This document shows, piece after piece, positions 1-8,109 of a stretch of 63,902 nucleotides of DNA. Within the stretch, counting starts at the first letter, position 1, and the number at the start of each line of letters is the position of its first letter. This DNA comes from a virus. The translations under genes and the position numbers were made by a program. The stretch spans positions 1 through 63,902 of IMG/VR virus record IMGVR_UViG_3300050821_008367, one strand, 5' to 3'. The notes under the pieces were generated by a model. It searched no databases. It saw only the letters and a program-made list of their open reading frames with translations, and was not told the origin of the DNA.

Positions 1-96
1 GTGGCGCGGCGAGCGCAACTGGTTGGAGTGGCGCGGCGAGCGCAACTGGTGAGAGGGGCGCGGCGAGCGCAACTGGTGAGAGGGGCGCGGCGAGCG
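1..96. repeat. Left copy of 96-bp terminal direct repeat (contig overlap)
   Basis: Bases 1-96 are identical to bases 63807-63902. Joining the copies keeps one reading frame open across the junction, so the sequence is circular or circularly permuted with a unit length of about 63,806 bp. The overlap lies inside a 27-bp tandem repeat (each unit encodes a 9-residue GAASATG-type motif), so the true number of units could have been collapsed or expanded during assembly. A short exact overlap like this is typical of assembly closure and is not by itself evidence for physical terminal repeats. Confidence 0.95.
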
Positions 97-305
97 CAGA
101 AGGAACCTGCACCGCAGCCGTTGTAACCGGGATTTACGGGAAAGCCAAGGCCGGCGAATTTGGCATGATCGCGCTCGCTTGGTGGAACAAATCCGCAGAG
201 CGATCCGAGATGCGCTGTGCTCGCACCGGTAAGGGCTGCAAGTGCAAGGCTAACACCTGGTACACGCTCGACGACAAGGGCGAGTTTGTCGAGGTGAAGC
301 CGTGA
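3..305 (+). CDS. C-terminal part of GAASATG-repeat protein (continues from window end)
   Basis: This is the in-frame continuation of the gene that starts at 63371. Joined across the overlap the protein is 246 residues. This part holds about four 9-residue repeats (SGAASATGW, ERGAASATG) and then a C-terminal cap with the motif FGMIALAWW and a Cys pair near GKGCKCKAN. Such xASATGxxG arrays are known from phage proteins resembling the DUF7666 group, where they probably form a regular beta solenoid. Its biochemical role is unknown. The stop codon (303-305) overlaps the GTG start of the nuclease gene at 302. Confidence 0.85.
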   Translation, partial: GAASATGWSGAASATGERGAASATGERGAASAEGTCTAAVVTGIYGKAKAGEFGMIALAWWNKSAERSEMRCARTGKGCKCKANTWYTLDDKGEFVEVKP

Positions 306-1444
306 CCATCCCCGCCCTTCGTCAATCGCTCGTAGAAACCGCTTCATGCCCACAGTCCTACCAGATGCAAGTTATCGAGGGCCACAAGATGCCCGGGGGC
401 ATGCAGTCCGCGCGCGGCACGGAAATCCATCACGTGATGTCCGAGTACATCCGCCACTGCGCCACTCGCAAGGTTCCCGCTGACTGGGCGAAGTTTGACG
501 AACTCGCGCTCGGCGCCGGTGAGGAAGCTTCCCAGATCCTTGACGGCCTCCGCGACAGCTACACAGTCGACTGGGAGCACGTTCTCGAAACGGAGTTCAC
601 CCTCGGCTGGCACAGCGACAACGGGAACGATGCCGAGGGCACGCTTGACGGCCTCTACTTCCTGACGCCGGCGCACGCCAAGATCGAGGACTTTAAATCG
701 CACCCGCGGCCTTTCGATGCCGACAAGCACTTTCAGGCAAAGCTCTATAGCTTCCTGGTGCTCGCGAACTACCTCGAAGTACAGGAAGTCACCTTCGAAC
801 TGATCTTCGTGCGCTACACCAACTGCCGGCGTTCCGTCACCTACACTCGCGACGACTTACCCGCGTTGCGCCAACAGGTCATCAATGCCCGTGCGCGCCA
901 GGTGCGTCTGCATGAACGCCATGCGGCTGGTGAGCAGCTGGAGGCGTTGCCCGGGGCGCATTGCCAGTACTGTCCGCTGATCAAGGCTTTCGATTGCCCC
1001 ATTGCACAGTTCAACGAGCACGCCACTCTAACCCTTGAGGAGCGCGCCCGGTTCGCGATCTGGGTCGAGCAGGTGAACAAGGTCAACAAGCAGGTGCTGC
1101 GCGACGCCGTGGATGCGAGCGGCAAGAACATCTGGGTGCAGGACGGCAACGGCCGAGTGTACGAATTCGGCTTCAACGACCGCGAGACTAAGCAATTTCC
1201 GCTACTGGCCACGCTGCCGTTTCTGTTCGAGCACCGCGACACCTATGAGAACGATGTCGAGTGGATCGGGAAGCTGCTGATCTCTTCAACCAAGCTCAAG
1301 AGCGCGCTGGGTGCAAAGAAGCGGGCGATCACCCATCAGGCGGTCATGGACAATGCGGCCGTAAGTGTAACCAAGACTAAGTTCGGCGTGACGCTGCCGG
1401 CGGAGACCGATGAGACGCCGGAAGTTATGGAGTGGGAGGACTGA
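302..1444 (+). CDS. PD-(D/E)XK exonuclease, Cas4/AddB-like with Fe-S cysteines
   Basis: 380 residues, GTG start overlapping the previous stop. The PD-(D/E)XK nuclease core is visible: GTEIHH (His about 43), LDG (Asp about 116), IEDFK (Glu/Asp 129-130 and Lys 132) and FQAKLY (Gln about 145). One Cys near residue 16 and three in the C-terminal CQYC...C group match the 4Fe-4S arrangement of the Cas4/AddB/RecB-type family. It is probably a DNA exonuclease used in phage recombination or replication. It lies two genes downstream of the recombination-associated protein at 62165-63250 (across the joined ends), a pairing common in phages with an exonuclease-annealing system. The family call is firm; the exact polarity of the nuclease is unknown. 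Confidence 0.85.
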   Translation: MTIPALRQSLVETASCPQSYQMQVIEGHKMPGGMQSARGTEIHHVMSEYIRHCATRKVPADWAKFDELALGAGEEASQILDGLRDSYTVDWEHVLETEFTLGWHSDNGNDAEGTLDGLYFLTPAHAKIEDFKSHPRPFDADKHFQAKLYSFLVLANYLEVQEVTFELIFVRYTNCRRSVTYTRDDLPALRQQVINARARQVRLHERHAAGEQLEALPGAHCQYCPLIKAFDCPIAQFNEHATLTLEERARFAIWVEQVNKVNKQVLRDAVDASGKNIWVQDGNGRVYEFGFNDRETKQFPLLATLPFLFEHRDTYENDVEWIGKLLISSTKLKSALGAKKRAITHQAVMDNAAVSVTKTKFGVTLPAETDETPEVMEWED

Positions 1445-1908
1445 TGCGAATTTATGTCGCCAGTAGTTGGCGCTGCCCCTATCAGTCAGAAGCGGTTCAG
1501 AAGCTTCGCGCATTGGGCCATGAGGTCTATGACTTTCGCGGACCGGGTACCGGATGGGGTGAAGTAGAGGGCTCTGATGGAGGTTTCCGGTGGATGGAGG
1601 TGGATCCCGAATGGCAGAGCTGGGCGGATGATGTGCCGCGATACCTGCAGGGATTGAATCATCCACGGGCAATTGAAGGGTACAACCGCGACATGGATGC
1701 GCTCAAACGAGCTGATGCGTGCATCCTGGTCAACCCTTGCGGACAAAGTGCCCACGCAGAACTTGGCTGGGCGGCAGGGGCAGGCAAGCTCACTGCTGCA
1801 TGGTGCCCGGCCATTCGAGAGCCGGATCTCATGCTCAAGATGGCCGAATACATCACCGACCGCTGGGATCAGATTGAGTTCTGGCTCCGCGTCCCACTGG
1901 AGCTCTAA
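1444..1908 (+). CDS. Nucleoside 2-deoxyribosyltransferase-like protein
   Basis: 154 residues, ATG in an ATGA overlap with the previous stop; an in-frame start at 1432 is less likely. The N-terminus MRIYVASSWR, the central RDMDALKRADACILV and the HAELGWA segment match the Rossmann-like nucleoside 2-deoxyribosyltransferase superfamily, whose catalytic nucleophile is the Glu of the HAE segment. Members exchange or hydrolyse N-glycosidic bonds of deoxynucleosides. In a phage this suggests nucleotide salvage or modification of the host pool. Substrate cannot be read from sequence. Confidence 0.75.
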   Translation: MRIYVASSWRCPYQSEAVQKLRALGHEVYDFRGPGTGWGEVEGSDGGFRWMEVDPEWQSWADDVPRYLQGLNHPRAIEGYNRDMDALKRADACILVNPCGQSAHAELGWAAGAGKLTAAWCPAIREPDLMLKMAEYITDRWDQIEFWLRVPLEL

Positions 1909-2150
1909 TGTCCTTCGCTAACTACACCATCGAGGCTGGCGAACCGCATCCCGAACCTATGCCGTGCCCGCAGTTCGCCGAGATGGTGCGCAACATCGAC
2001 TTGCACCGGCTCGCGGACTATCAGAACAACACTATCTCGAACCTGCACTTATTCACGCGCCTGGTCTGGGAGAAGGCGCTGGGCAATCACATGGCGGCCT
2101 GCGAGGTCTGCCAGAAAGAGACAAAGGTCGATGTTAATTCTGGGCATTGA
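1908..2150 (+). CDS. Hypothetical protein with C-terminal CxxC
   Basis: 80 residues, start in a TAATG overlap with the preceding gene and 20 nt overlap with the exonuclease that follows, so it is translationally embedded in the operon. It has Cys at about 20 and a CEVCQ motif near the C-terminus that could bind metal. I do not recognise a family. Its place between a nucleotide enzyme and a DnaQ-like nuclease only suggests DNA or nucleotide metabolism. Confidence 0.65.
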   Translation: MSFANYTIEAGEPHPEPMPCPQFAEMVRNIDLHRLADYQNNTISNLHLFTRLVWEKALGNHMAACEVCQKETKVDVNSGH

Positions 2151-2841
2151 TTTCGAAACTACCGGGCTCGACCCGAAGCAAGACCGGATCATCGAGGTTG
2201 GCGCTGTCCTCTGGGACTGGGAAGCCGGAGCACCGCTTCAGCTATTTTCAAGCATCGTCGACCCCGAGAGACCGATACCGGAAGAGATCACCAAGATCAC
2301 TGGGATCACGGATGAGCTTATCGGGAAATATGGACAGACTGAAGCCAAGGGCCTCTCTGATCTTCGGTTCCTGTTCGGCTGTGCTGACTATGCGATGGCC
2401 CACAACGGCACAGCTTTCGACAAGTTGTTCTTCGACGCCGCCATTGAACGCCTGGGATGGATCAATTCGACCAAGACTTGGCTAGACACAAAGACGGACA
2501 TCAAGTACCCCGAGCACATTACCACGCGCAACCTGCGCCATCTGGCGAGCGAGCATGAGTTTCTGAATCCGTTCTCGCACCGTGCCGTGTTCGATGTCCT
2601 GACAATGCTGCGCGTGGCCAGCCAATACAGCCTCAGCGAGATCATCGCGCGCGCCAACGAGCCGACGCTGTTCGTGCAGGCTCTTGTGAGCTTCAACGAG
2701 AAAGATCTAGCGAAGGCACGCGGCTATTACTGGTGCGCCCCACAGAAGGTGTGGTGGAGAACCTTCAAGCAGTCCGACTATATGGCCGAGCGGGATACCT
2801 GCGGTTTCCAAACGGCCATCTTGCCCGGTTCGCCGGAATAA
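2131..2841 (+). CDS. DnaQ-like 3'-5' exonuclease (DEDDh)
   Basis: 236 residues. Exo I is LGIDFETTG (Asp7, Glu9), Exo II lies in AHNGTAFDK, and Exo III is SHRAVFD with the His and Asp expected of the DEDDh class. This is the catalytic layout of proofreading-type and RNase T-like exonucleases that degrade DNA or RNA 3'-5' with two metal ions. The C-terminal 50 residues (ARGYYWCAPQKVWWRTF) form an extra segment also seen in other phage exonucleases. No polymerase gene is visible in the window, so it may act in recombination or nucleotide recycling rather than as a polymerase subunit. Confidence 0.88.
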   Translation: MLILGIDFETTGLDPKQDRIIEVGAVLWDWEAGAPLQLFSSIVDPERPIPEEITKITGITDELIGKYGQTEAKGLSDLRFLFGCADYAMAHNGTAFDKLFFDAAIERLGWINSTKTWLDTKTDIKYPEHITTRNLRHLASEHEFLNPFSHRAVFDVLTMLRVASQYSLSEIIARANEPTLFVQALVSFNEKDLAKARGYYWCAPQKVWWRTFKQSDYMAERDTCGFQTAILPGSPE

Positions 2842-2851
2842 AAGGAGCCAC

Positions 2852-4747
2852 ATGAAACTGAACCGCTTGAAACTAATCGACTGGCGCAACATTGTCGAGG
2901 CAGAGTTAGAGTTGAAGCGCCTTGTCGTCATCAGAGGCGCAAACAAGCAAGGCAAGTCCTCGATCCAGCAAGGCATCGAGTACGCCATCACCGGCCGCTG
3001 CGATGGTCTGGACGCCAAGGGCACTGCAGCCGAGCGACTCATCCGCCAGGGCGCAGACAAGGCCGGTATCGGCATCCGCCTGCAGGCCAACAAGGAAGTT
3101 CAACTGCGCTGCACTCTGACGGAGAAGTCAGGCCGCGACGTCAAGTTCAAGGATGACTCCGACCCGACTTATACCGGAGACGTAGTGCGCCAGTGGCTCG
3201 AATCGCAGAAGCCGGTTCTGTCCTGCCTGCTGAATGGCCGCTACTTCATCGGCCTGAAACCTGCCGAACAGAAGACGCTTCTCTCGTCGATCATTCTGCC
3301 CGACACTTACGAATGGCCCGAAGCCATCAAATCTAAGTGCAGCGCCGTCCATATCTCGGCATCGATACCGTGGGATAAGTCGCCATTCGAGATCATCGAG
3401 GCAGCTTATAAGCTTGCCTTCGAGAAACGAACGGACGTTAACCGCGACCTGAAGAACCTCCACATCCCCGATGCGATCGCGGCACCCGAAGGCCTGGGCG
3501 ACATGGCCGCCGTCCGCGAGAAGCTTACTCAACTGCGCGGTGACCTGACCAAGCTCAGCGAAGGCCGCTACGCACAACAGAAGGCGCACTCGAAGGCAGA
3601 GAGCGATATCCGCGTTCTCGAAACCCGCATCGAGAGCCTGACGGCGAAGATCAGGATGGAACAATCGGCGCTCTCGACAACCGACATCAGCATTCTAAGC
3701 GGCAAGGCGTTGAAGGATGCGCAGACCACGGCGGGCAACGAAAAGCGCCTGGGCAAGATGGAGAAGGAGCTTGAGGCCGTCCGCGCTGAAATCGCCGGCG
3801 TTAAGGCCATCCTCAAGACCTTCGATTCGCTCGATGGAAAGAGAGCCTGCCCGACCTGCAAGCGCGATGTCACGGACGAATGGCTGCTCTCCGCGATGGA
3901 GCCCCACGTCACCCGCAATAACAACCTGATGGTGTCGGAGAACAACATCATGCGCGAGCAGGGCGGCCTAGGAGATGTCGCGGCGGCCAAGCGGAAGCTT
4001 GAGGACCATGAACGCGCCCTGGCTTCCCAGAAGCGCTCGCAGGCGATCCTGGCCGAGACGGAATCGCTCTTGAAGACGGCGCGCGAAGAGTTGGATGCAC
4101 TGAACGCTGCGATGCCGCCAAAGCCATCCGAAGGCGACGACCCGCAGTCGATTGTGATGCGCGAAGAGATGCGCAACCTTGAATCGAAGCTCGAAGCCGT
4201 AGCCGTTGCCGAAGCCCGGGCCAAGGAGATCGAACGCGCGAATGAGCAACACAAGAAGCTCGCGCAGGCCTCTGGGGTGCTCGATAGCCTGGTCACTTAC
4301 TTCGGAAAGGACGGCGTCAAGGCCGAACTGCTGAAGGAGCACATCGGCGGATTCACCTCCGCGATGAACGAAGCCCTTGCGTCATGGGGTTACGCCTGCA
4401 GCTTCGAGATCGAGCCCTACGGGTTCCGCGTCACCAACATGGCGAAGAACACGACGCACGCCATTGAGTTGCTCTCCGGATCGGAGAAGCTGCGGTTCTC
4501 GGTTGCGTTCCAGGTCGCCCTGGCGCAGGTGAGCGGCATCCGGATGGTGGTAGTGGATGAGTGCGATGTCCTCGACTCGGAGGGAAGAGGAGCGCTCTAC
4601 CCGATGTTACTGAGCGCCGACATCGACCAAGCGATTGTCATAGGCACAAATGAAAGTCGCGAAGTGCCTGATGTTGATGGCGCGATCTTCTACATGATGG
4701 TCGATGGCAAGGCGGAATTATTGGTGCCCGCAGAGGTAGCCGCCTGA
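2852..4747 (+). CDS. SbcC/Rad50-like SMC-type ATPase
   Basis: 631 residues, preceded by AAGGAG. Walker A is GANKQGKS (residues about 29-36). Coiled-coil arms surround a central CPTC zinc hook, followed by the LSGSEKLR signature and Walker B VVVDECDVLD. This is the SbcC/Rad50 half-ATPase plan, shorter than bacterial SbcC (about 1000 residues) and closer to phage gp46-like proteins. The usual partner SbcD-like nuclease is not adjacent. The nearest metallophosphoesterase is at 15415-16566 on the other strand, so its partner may be one of the neighbouring nucleases. Likely role: DNA end processing and recombination. Confidence 0.88.
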   Translation: MKLNRLKLIDWRNIVEAELELKRLVVIRGANKQGKSSIQQGIEYAITGRCDGLDAKGTAAERLIRQGADKAGIGIRLQANKEVQLRCTLTEKSGRDVKFKDDSDPTYTGDVVRQWLESQKPVLSCLLNGRYFIGLKPAEQKTLLSSIILPDTYEWPEAIKSKCSAVHISASIPWDKSPFEIIEAAYKLAFEKRTDVNRDLKNLHIPDAIAAPEGLGDMAAVREKLTQLRGDLTKLSEGRYAQQKAHSKAESDIRVLETRIESLTAKIRMEQSALSTTDISILSGKALKDAQTTAGNEKRLGKMEKELEAVRAEIAGVKAILKTFDSLDGKRACPTCKRDVTDEWLLSAMEPHVTRNNNLMVSENNIMREQGGLGDVAAAKRKLEDHERALASQKRSQAILAETESLLKTAREELDALNAAMPPKPSEGDDPQSIVMREEMRNLESKLEAVAVAEARAKEIERANEQHKKLAQASGVLDSLVTYFGKDGVKAELLKEHIGGFTSAMNEALASWGYACSFEIEPYGFRVTNMAKNTTHAIELLSGSEKLRFSVAFQVALAQVSGIRMVVVDECDVLDSEGRGALYPMLLSADIDQAIVIGTNESREVPDVDGAIFYMMVDGKAELLVPAEVAA

Positions 4748-5136
4748 TGCCCCTACTCAATTTCAAATCGCAGTTTGTTGACCCTATCCGCAGTGGGCGG
4801 AAGCACCACACCATCCGCGCCAAGCGTAAGGTGCCGGTCAAGGTCGGCGACCTGCTCTATCTCTACTGCGGCCTGCGCCAGGCGGGCGCTTACCGCATCC
4901 TGCCAGAGCCGGTGCGGTGCACGAAGGTGTTGCCGATCAGCATCGAGATTAAGACGCGGCCTGAGTACCAGCTAATTTGCGTGCTGATAGATGGCGAGAT
5001 GCTCGACTCGGATGAGGCGGAGCAGTTAGCGCATGCAGATGGCTTCGATAACTTCGCCGCGATGATGAAGTTCTGGGAAGGTCGCTTGCCGTTCAGAGGC
5101 GAGATCATCCACTGGCAACTCCCGGAGGTGCGGTGA
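4747..5136 (+). CDS. ASCH-domain protein
   Basis: 129 residues, TGATG overlap with the ATPase gene. The opening LNFKSQFVDPIRSGRKHHTIRAKR, read as FKxQFxxxIxxGxKxxTIRxKR, followed by VKVGDLLYLY is characteristic of small phage ASCH-domain proteins (PUA-like fold). ASCH proteins bind RNA or modified nucleosides, and some are amidohydrolases acting on N4-acetylcytidine. Here the role is open. The tight overlaps on both sides place it in the early DNA-metabolism operon. Confidence 0.8.
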   Translation: MPLLNFKSQFVDPIRSGRKHHTIRAKRKVPVKVGDLLYLYCGLRQAGAYRILPEPVRCTKVLPISIEIKTRPEYQLICVLIDGEMLDSDEAEQLAHADGFDNFAAMMKFWEGRLPFRGEIIHWQLPEVR

Positions 5137-5252
5137 TGAGAAAAATCGACTGGCGCGCGATCTTTGCCAGGGACAACAAGGGCCTGCCCACCAAGCCGCC
5201 GGGCAGCAACCTGGACCAGCTATGGAAACGCAGACCGAAGGAGGTGCGGTGA
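5136..5252 (+). CDS. Small basic hypothetical protein (38 aa)
   Basis: 38 residues (starts MRKIDWRAIF, ends KRRPKEVR), ATG overlapping the previous TGA and its own TGA overlapping the next ATG. The perfect overlap pattern is the main argument that it is real. It is rich in Lys and Arg. The last codons and the junction are nearly identical in DNA to those of the gene before it (see findings). Confidence 0.6.
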   Translation: MRKIDWRAIFARDNKGLPTKPPGSNLDQLWKRRPKEVR

Positions 5253-5473
5253 TGGCATTCCCTGCAACGCGCGCAGCCCTGAAGGCCTCCGGTTACCGCT
5301 TCGAAAATCACTCCATCTGCCGTGGCTGCAAAGAGCCTATCGAATGGTGGACTAGCCCGAAGGGAAGGAAGATGCCCTTTCAGCTTATGGCGGTTGATGA
5401 TAGCCCGGCGCTCGCTCACTTCGTCTACTGCCCGAACGCCGAAGACTTCCGCAGCGGGAGCACGGGCCGATGA
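5252..5473 (+). CDS. Small zinc-ribbon-like protein
   Basis: 73 residues starting MAFPATRAAL. CRGC near residue 24 and a later single Cys (FVYCPNAEDF) suggest metal binding; the WWTSPKGRKMPF segment is typical of small phage zinc-binding proteins of unknown role. The start at 5252 is chosen for the TGATG overlap; an in-frame ATG at 5222 would overlap the upstream gene. Confidence 0.65.
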   Translation: MAFPATRAALKASGYRFENHSICRGCKEPIEWWTSPKGRKMPFQLMAVDDSPALAHFVYCPNAEDFRSGSTGR

Positions 5474-5880
5474 GGCCCCGTAAGGTAGTTCTCATTATCG
5501 ATCCGCAAGAGGATCGTCGCGGCATAACCCGGTTCACGCTCTGGACTAACTTCTTCAACGCTGTTGGTGTCGCTTCCATCCATGAAGCGCGGTTGTTTAT
5601 AGGTGAAGGTCTGAGCGCTGATGTGATACTCGGCTACTGGCCGATTGACGAAGCATGGTTCGCTCAGCTGGGTCACGAGTTCGGCGTCCCTACGCTCTAC
5701 ATGGTTGACCAGGAGTCGCACGGTCACCGCTTGTCGAACGCAACTCTCCACGCCGTGCACACAGCGACGTTCGAGCTGGTCGAGCGCATCAAGATCCTTA
5801 CCGCCCGCAAGCGCGGCCCGAAGCCGAAGCCGGTCATCAGCGCGCAACCGCAGATCGAGGTGGCCAGTGCCGGAGCTTGA
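5470..5880 (+). CDS. Receiver-like (CheY-fold) protein with basic tail
   Basis: 136 residues. KVVLIIDPQEDRR at the N-terminus followed by alternating hydrophobic strands resembles the start of a response-regulator receiver fold, although I do not see a clear phospho-acceptor Asp-Lys set, so phosphorylation is doubtful. The C-terminus has an RKRGPKPKP basic run like an AT-hook that could contact DNA. It precedes an XRE regulator, so a regulatory role is an inference. Family assignment is tentative. Confidence 0.55.
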   Translation: MRPRKVVLIIDPQEDRRGITRFTLWTNFFNAVGVASIHEARLFIGEGLSADVILGYWPIDEAWFAQLGHEFGVPTLYMVDQESHGHRLSNATLHAVHTATFELVERIKILTARKRGPKPKPVISAQPQIEVASAGA

Positions 5881-6070
5881 ATCGATTCGCGACATCGCCA
5901 GGCGTCTCCTTGCCGACATCAACCGCAAGCGCATCGAGCGCGGGCAAACTAAGTTGGTCAGAGAAGTCCCACCAGCAGTCCAACCTATCTACGCAAAGCA
6001 GGAATGGCCCTTCGCTCTCGATGAATTCGATAAAGAGTTCCTTCGCAAACAAAGGATCCGATATCTATGA
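5867..6070 (+). CDS. Hypothetical protein (67 aa)
   Basis: 67 residues from a GTG start (PELESIRDIARRLL...), overlapping the previous gene by 14 nt and ending in an ATGA overlap with the XRE gene. Helical and charged, no family recognised. The choice of this frame rests on the overlaps at both ends. Confidence 0.55.
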   Translation: MPELESIRDIARRLLADINRKRIERGQTKLVREVPPAVQPIYAKQEWPFALDEFDKEFLRKQRIRYL

Positions 6071-6360
6071 AGCTCAAGCGTACTGAGAAAGAAATTGCCT
6101 TTGCCCGCACCCAAGGTCGGAAGTTGTACGACATTCGAAAAGCCAGGAAGTTATCGCGCCGCCAACTCGCGAAGGCGTGCGGCCTGAACCCGGCCATGAT
6201 CTACCGCATTGAGATGGGGGACACGACGGCGACTGCATTTGTACTCGATGCCGTTGCGGACGCGCTTGGTGCCACTGCCGATGATCTATTCCCGCGCCCC
6301 TGCCGCATGGTTCCGATTTCGATGGCGGCCACGTTTGGAGAAAGCAGAGCCTACGCATGA
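6067..6360 (+). CDS. XRE-family HTH transcriptional regulator
   Basis: 97 residues. RQLAKACGLNPAMIYRIEMG is a standard XRE/Cro-C1 helix-turn-helix in the middle of the protein, followed by the LDAVADALGATADDLF helix typical of the family. There is no dimerisation or protease domain, so it is a short Cro-like or antirepressor-type regulator rather than a full CI. It sits inside an early operon, where it may tune early transcription. Its operator is unknown. Confidence 0.85.
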   Translation: MKLKRTEKEIAFARTQGRKLYDIRKARKLSRRQLAKACGLNPAMIYRIEMGDTTATAFVLDAVADALGATADDLFPRPCRMVPISMAATFGESRAYA

Positions 6361-6896
6361 TCACTGTCGAGCAGTTCAAAGAGCGCGTCACGGCGCTATG
6401 GGAAAGCCAGAAGCGTATGGCCGCTCCGAAGAAATGGCATTCGGGGAAGCGCGCCGGCACGATCCGTAAGCCGGCAAGCAACATCCTGTTCACCAAGCAG
6501 GAGCTTGGGCAGTGGCTGTGGCAGCAAGTTGGCCTGAACGCCATCTTGTGCCCGTATTGCAATCTTCCCATCGACATCATCTCGCTGACGCTTGACCACA
6601 TCCTGCCGCGCTCCGTTGGTGGCGAGTTCTCCCTACCGAACATGCAGGTAACTTGCAAAGACGACAACGAGCGCAAGGGGAACCTTACCCACGAGGCCTA
6701 TCTCGCCCTGCTGAAGTTCATGCGCGGCGAGCTTTCACCGTACGATCAGGGCATTTTGCTTACCCGCCTGAAGGCCGCAAATGCCGGCTCCGGAGCGCGC
6801 TTCTTCCGCAACAAGCAAGCGCAGGAGCGTAAACCGCAACCACCGGTGCCCCCACCGGCAAAACAGCCCGCCCTCGATTTGTTGGGCGAGTTCTAA
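6357..6896 (+). CDS. HNH endonuclease
   Basis: 179 residues. CPYC, then TLDHILPRSVGGEFSLPNMQ and TCKDDNERKGN form a complete HNH beta-beta-alpha-metal site with a structural CxxC. The N-terminal 60 residues are basic and the C-terminus is Pro-rich. HNH proteins in phages act as homing nucleases or as packaging or restriction nucleases. It is placed within the early operon and not next to the terminase, so a free-standing homing or DNA-processing nuclease is more likely. Confidence 0.85.
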   Translation: MITVEQFKERVTALWESQKRMAAPKKWHSGKRAGTIRKPASNILFTKQELGQWLWQQVGLNAILCPYCNLPIDIISLTLDHILPRSVGGEFSLPNMQVTCKDDNERKGNLTHEAYLALLKFMRGELSPYDQGILLTRLKAANAGSGARFFRNKQAQERKPQPPVPPPAKQPALDLLGEF

Positions 6897-6909
6897 CCAA
6901 GGAGATTCT

Positions 6910-7536
6910 GTGGCCAAAAGGTCTAAAAAAACGGATTTCTTCCCGGGCATCCGGCGGGAATGCACCCTCAGCAAGTACGAGCTGCTCGAAACCACCGGTG
7001 AAGAGAAGCGCTCGAAACTCACCATCGACATCCCGCTTTCGGATCGCGACCTGAAGGGAATCCCGGATTGGGTCGCAGGTCCATTCAGCGAGATGGCCAA
7101 AGCCGAATCGCTCACCGGGCGTTCCGCCATTGAAGCCATATGCGACGGCATGACGCTTGAAATCTTCTCTACCGACAAAGTCAAGCGCCGCACCCTGATG
7201 TCTACAGGCGTCATGATCACCGGCTTCAGCCTCGTGGCCACCGGAGACGGCGACAAGCGCGACATTGCGCTCAGCGCCGTGATCTATGTCCCGGCCAACA
7301 TCACGCTGCACCAGTGGGCATGGGATCACATCCACAAGACATTCTTCGCCGCTTTCGAATACTCGCAGACCGAGATGGACTTCCAGGCCGCGGGCGATTC
7401 CGATGCCGACGAAGAGAACGACGAAGAACAGCAAACGCCGGAAGGCGATGAACCGGAAGCCATCGAAGGCGATGACGAGTACTCCGCGCCCGCAGTGGCC
7501 GCCAGGGCACGCCGCAACATCGCCAGCGTCCAGTAA
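6910..7536 (+). CDS. Hypothetical acidic-tail protein, possibly DNA metabolism
   Basis: 208 residues from a GTG start 5 nt after AAGGAG. The body is a mixed alpha/beta domain without motifs I recognise. Residues about 160-195 form a strongly acidic stretch (DADEENDEEQQ) followed by a short basic end. Acidic tails are common on phage ssDNA-binding proteins, and the position between nucleases and DnaB would fit that role, but the core does not show an OB signature I can name. Treat as unknown. Confidence 0.6.
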   Translation: MAKRSKKTDFFPGIRRECTLSKYELLETTGEEKRSKLTIDIPLSDRDLKGIPDWVAGPFSEMAKAESLTGRSAIEAICDGMTLEIFSTDKVKRRTLMSTGVMITGFSLVATGDGDKRDIALSAVIYVPANITLHQWAWDHIHKTFFAAFEYSQTEMDFQAAGDSDADEENDEEQQTPEGDEPEAIEGDDEYSAPAVAARARRNIASVQ

Positions 7537-7587
7537 AGGGAATTCACTCCACCAGGAGGTGCGCAAAGCCGTACAAGGAGTCTTACC

Positions 7588-7953
7588 TTGAATATCTTTG
7601 CCGCCTCCCTTGCGCTCTGCCTAACTTGCGTCATCATAGCCCGCGCGCAGCAACCGGAATGCGCACCACACCTGGATGTTCCACCTATCCGATTGGAGCA
7701 GTTATGGCTTCCGCCGGTCGACTTACCGCAACAAGGCAAGCTGATCATCACGCTGCGGGTCTGCGCGCCAAGCGATGGAGACCCTGGGTGCCAAATACGC
7801 CGCGCCGAATGGCAACGGGTCAAGGACGAAGTAGACCTGCACGGGCTGATCCTTGAAGACCTGCGCAACACAAAGGCTGGCCGGGTGGATTACTCGCTGC
7901 GCAGCCGCATCAAGGCCATCAGTAGGCGCCTGGCCGACAACCGCTACGAATGA
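7588..7953 (+). CDS. Secreted hypothetical protein
   Basis: 121 residues from TTG with AAGGAG 7 nt upstream. The N-terminus NIFAASLALCLTCVIIARAQ is a Sec signal peptide with cleavage after ARA. The mature part has paired cysteines (PECAPH, LRVCAPSDGDPGCQ) that could form disulfides, and a charged helical C-terminus. No family recognised. It is the first of two secreted proteins in the early operon. Confidence 0.6.
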   Translation: MNIFAASLALCLTCVIIARAQQPECAPHLDVPPIRLEQLWLPPVDLPQQGKLIITLRVCAPSDGDPGCQIRRAEWQRVKDEVDLHGLILEDLRNTKAGRVDYSLRSRIKAISRRLADNRYE

Positions 7954-7964
7954 AGGGGTCTAAC

Positions 7965-8072
7965 ATGCGCAAGTTCTGGATCAAGGTCGCACAGATCGCC
8001 GCCGGCATCGTGCTGGCAATTGTAAGCCTCGGGTTCTTCGCAGGACTGCTGCTGGTCTTCGCTGGACTCTAA
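7965..8072 (+). CDS. Small single-span membrane protein (35 aa)
   Basis: 35 residues: MRKFWIKVAQ followed by a hydrophobic stretch of about 22 residues ending LLLVFAGL. One transmembrane helix with a basic N-terminus. Placed between two secreted-protein genes. A role in membrane modification or superinfection control is possible but not shown. Confidence 0.5.
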   Translation: MRKFWIKVAQIAAGIVLAIVSLGFFAGLLLVFAGL

Positions 8073-8109
8073 ACATAACCGGCTTCATCAAAGCAAGGAG
8101 ATTACGCTC

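Noticed and set aside
1-305. 27-bp repeat considered as a CRISPR array
   Set aside because: The units are directly tandem without spacers and encode a regular 9-residue protein repeat in one open frame.
841-1242. Long antisense reading frames opposite clear genes (for example opposite the nuclease, SbcC-like, portal and DnaB genes)
   Set aside because: They mirror codon bias of well-supported genes in GC-rich DNA, have no family motifs and lack ribosome sites.
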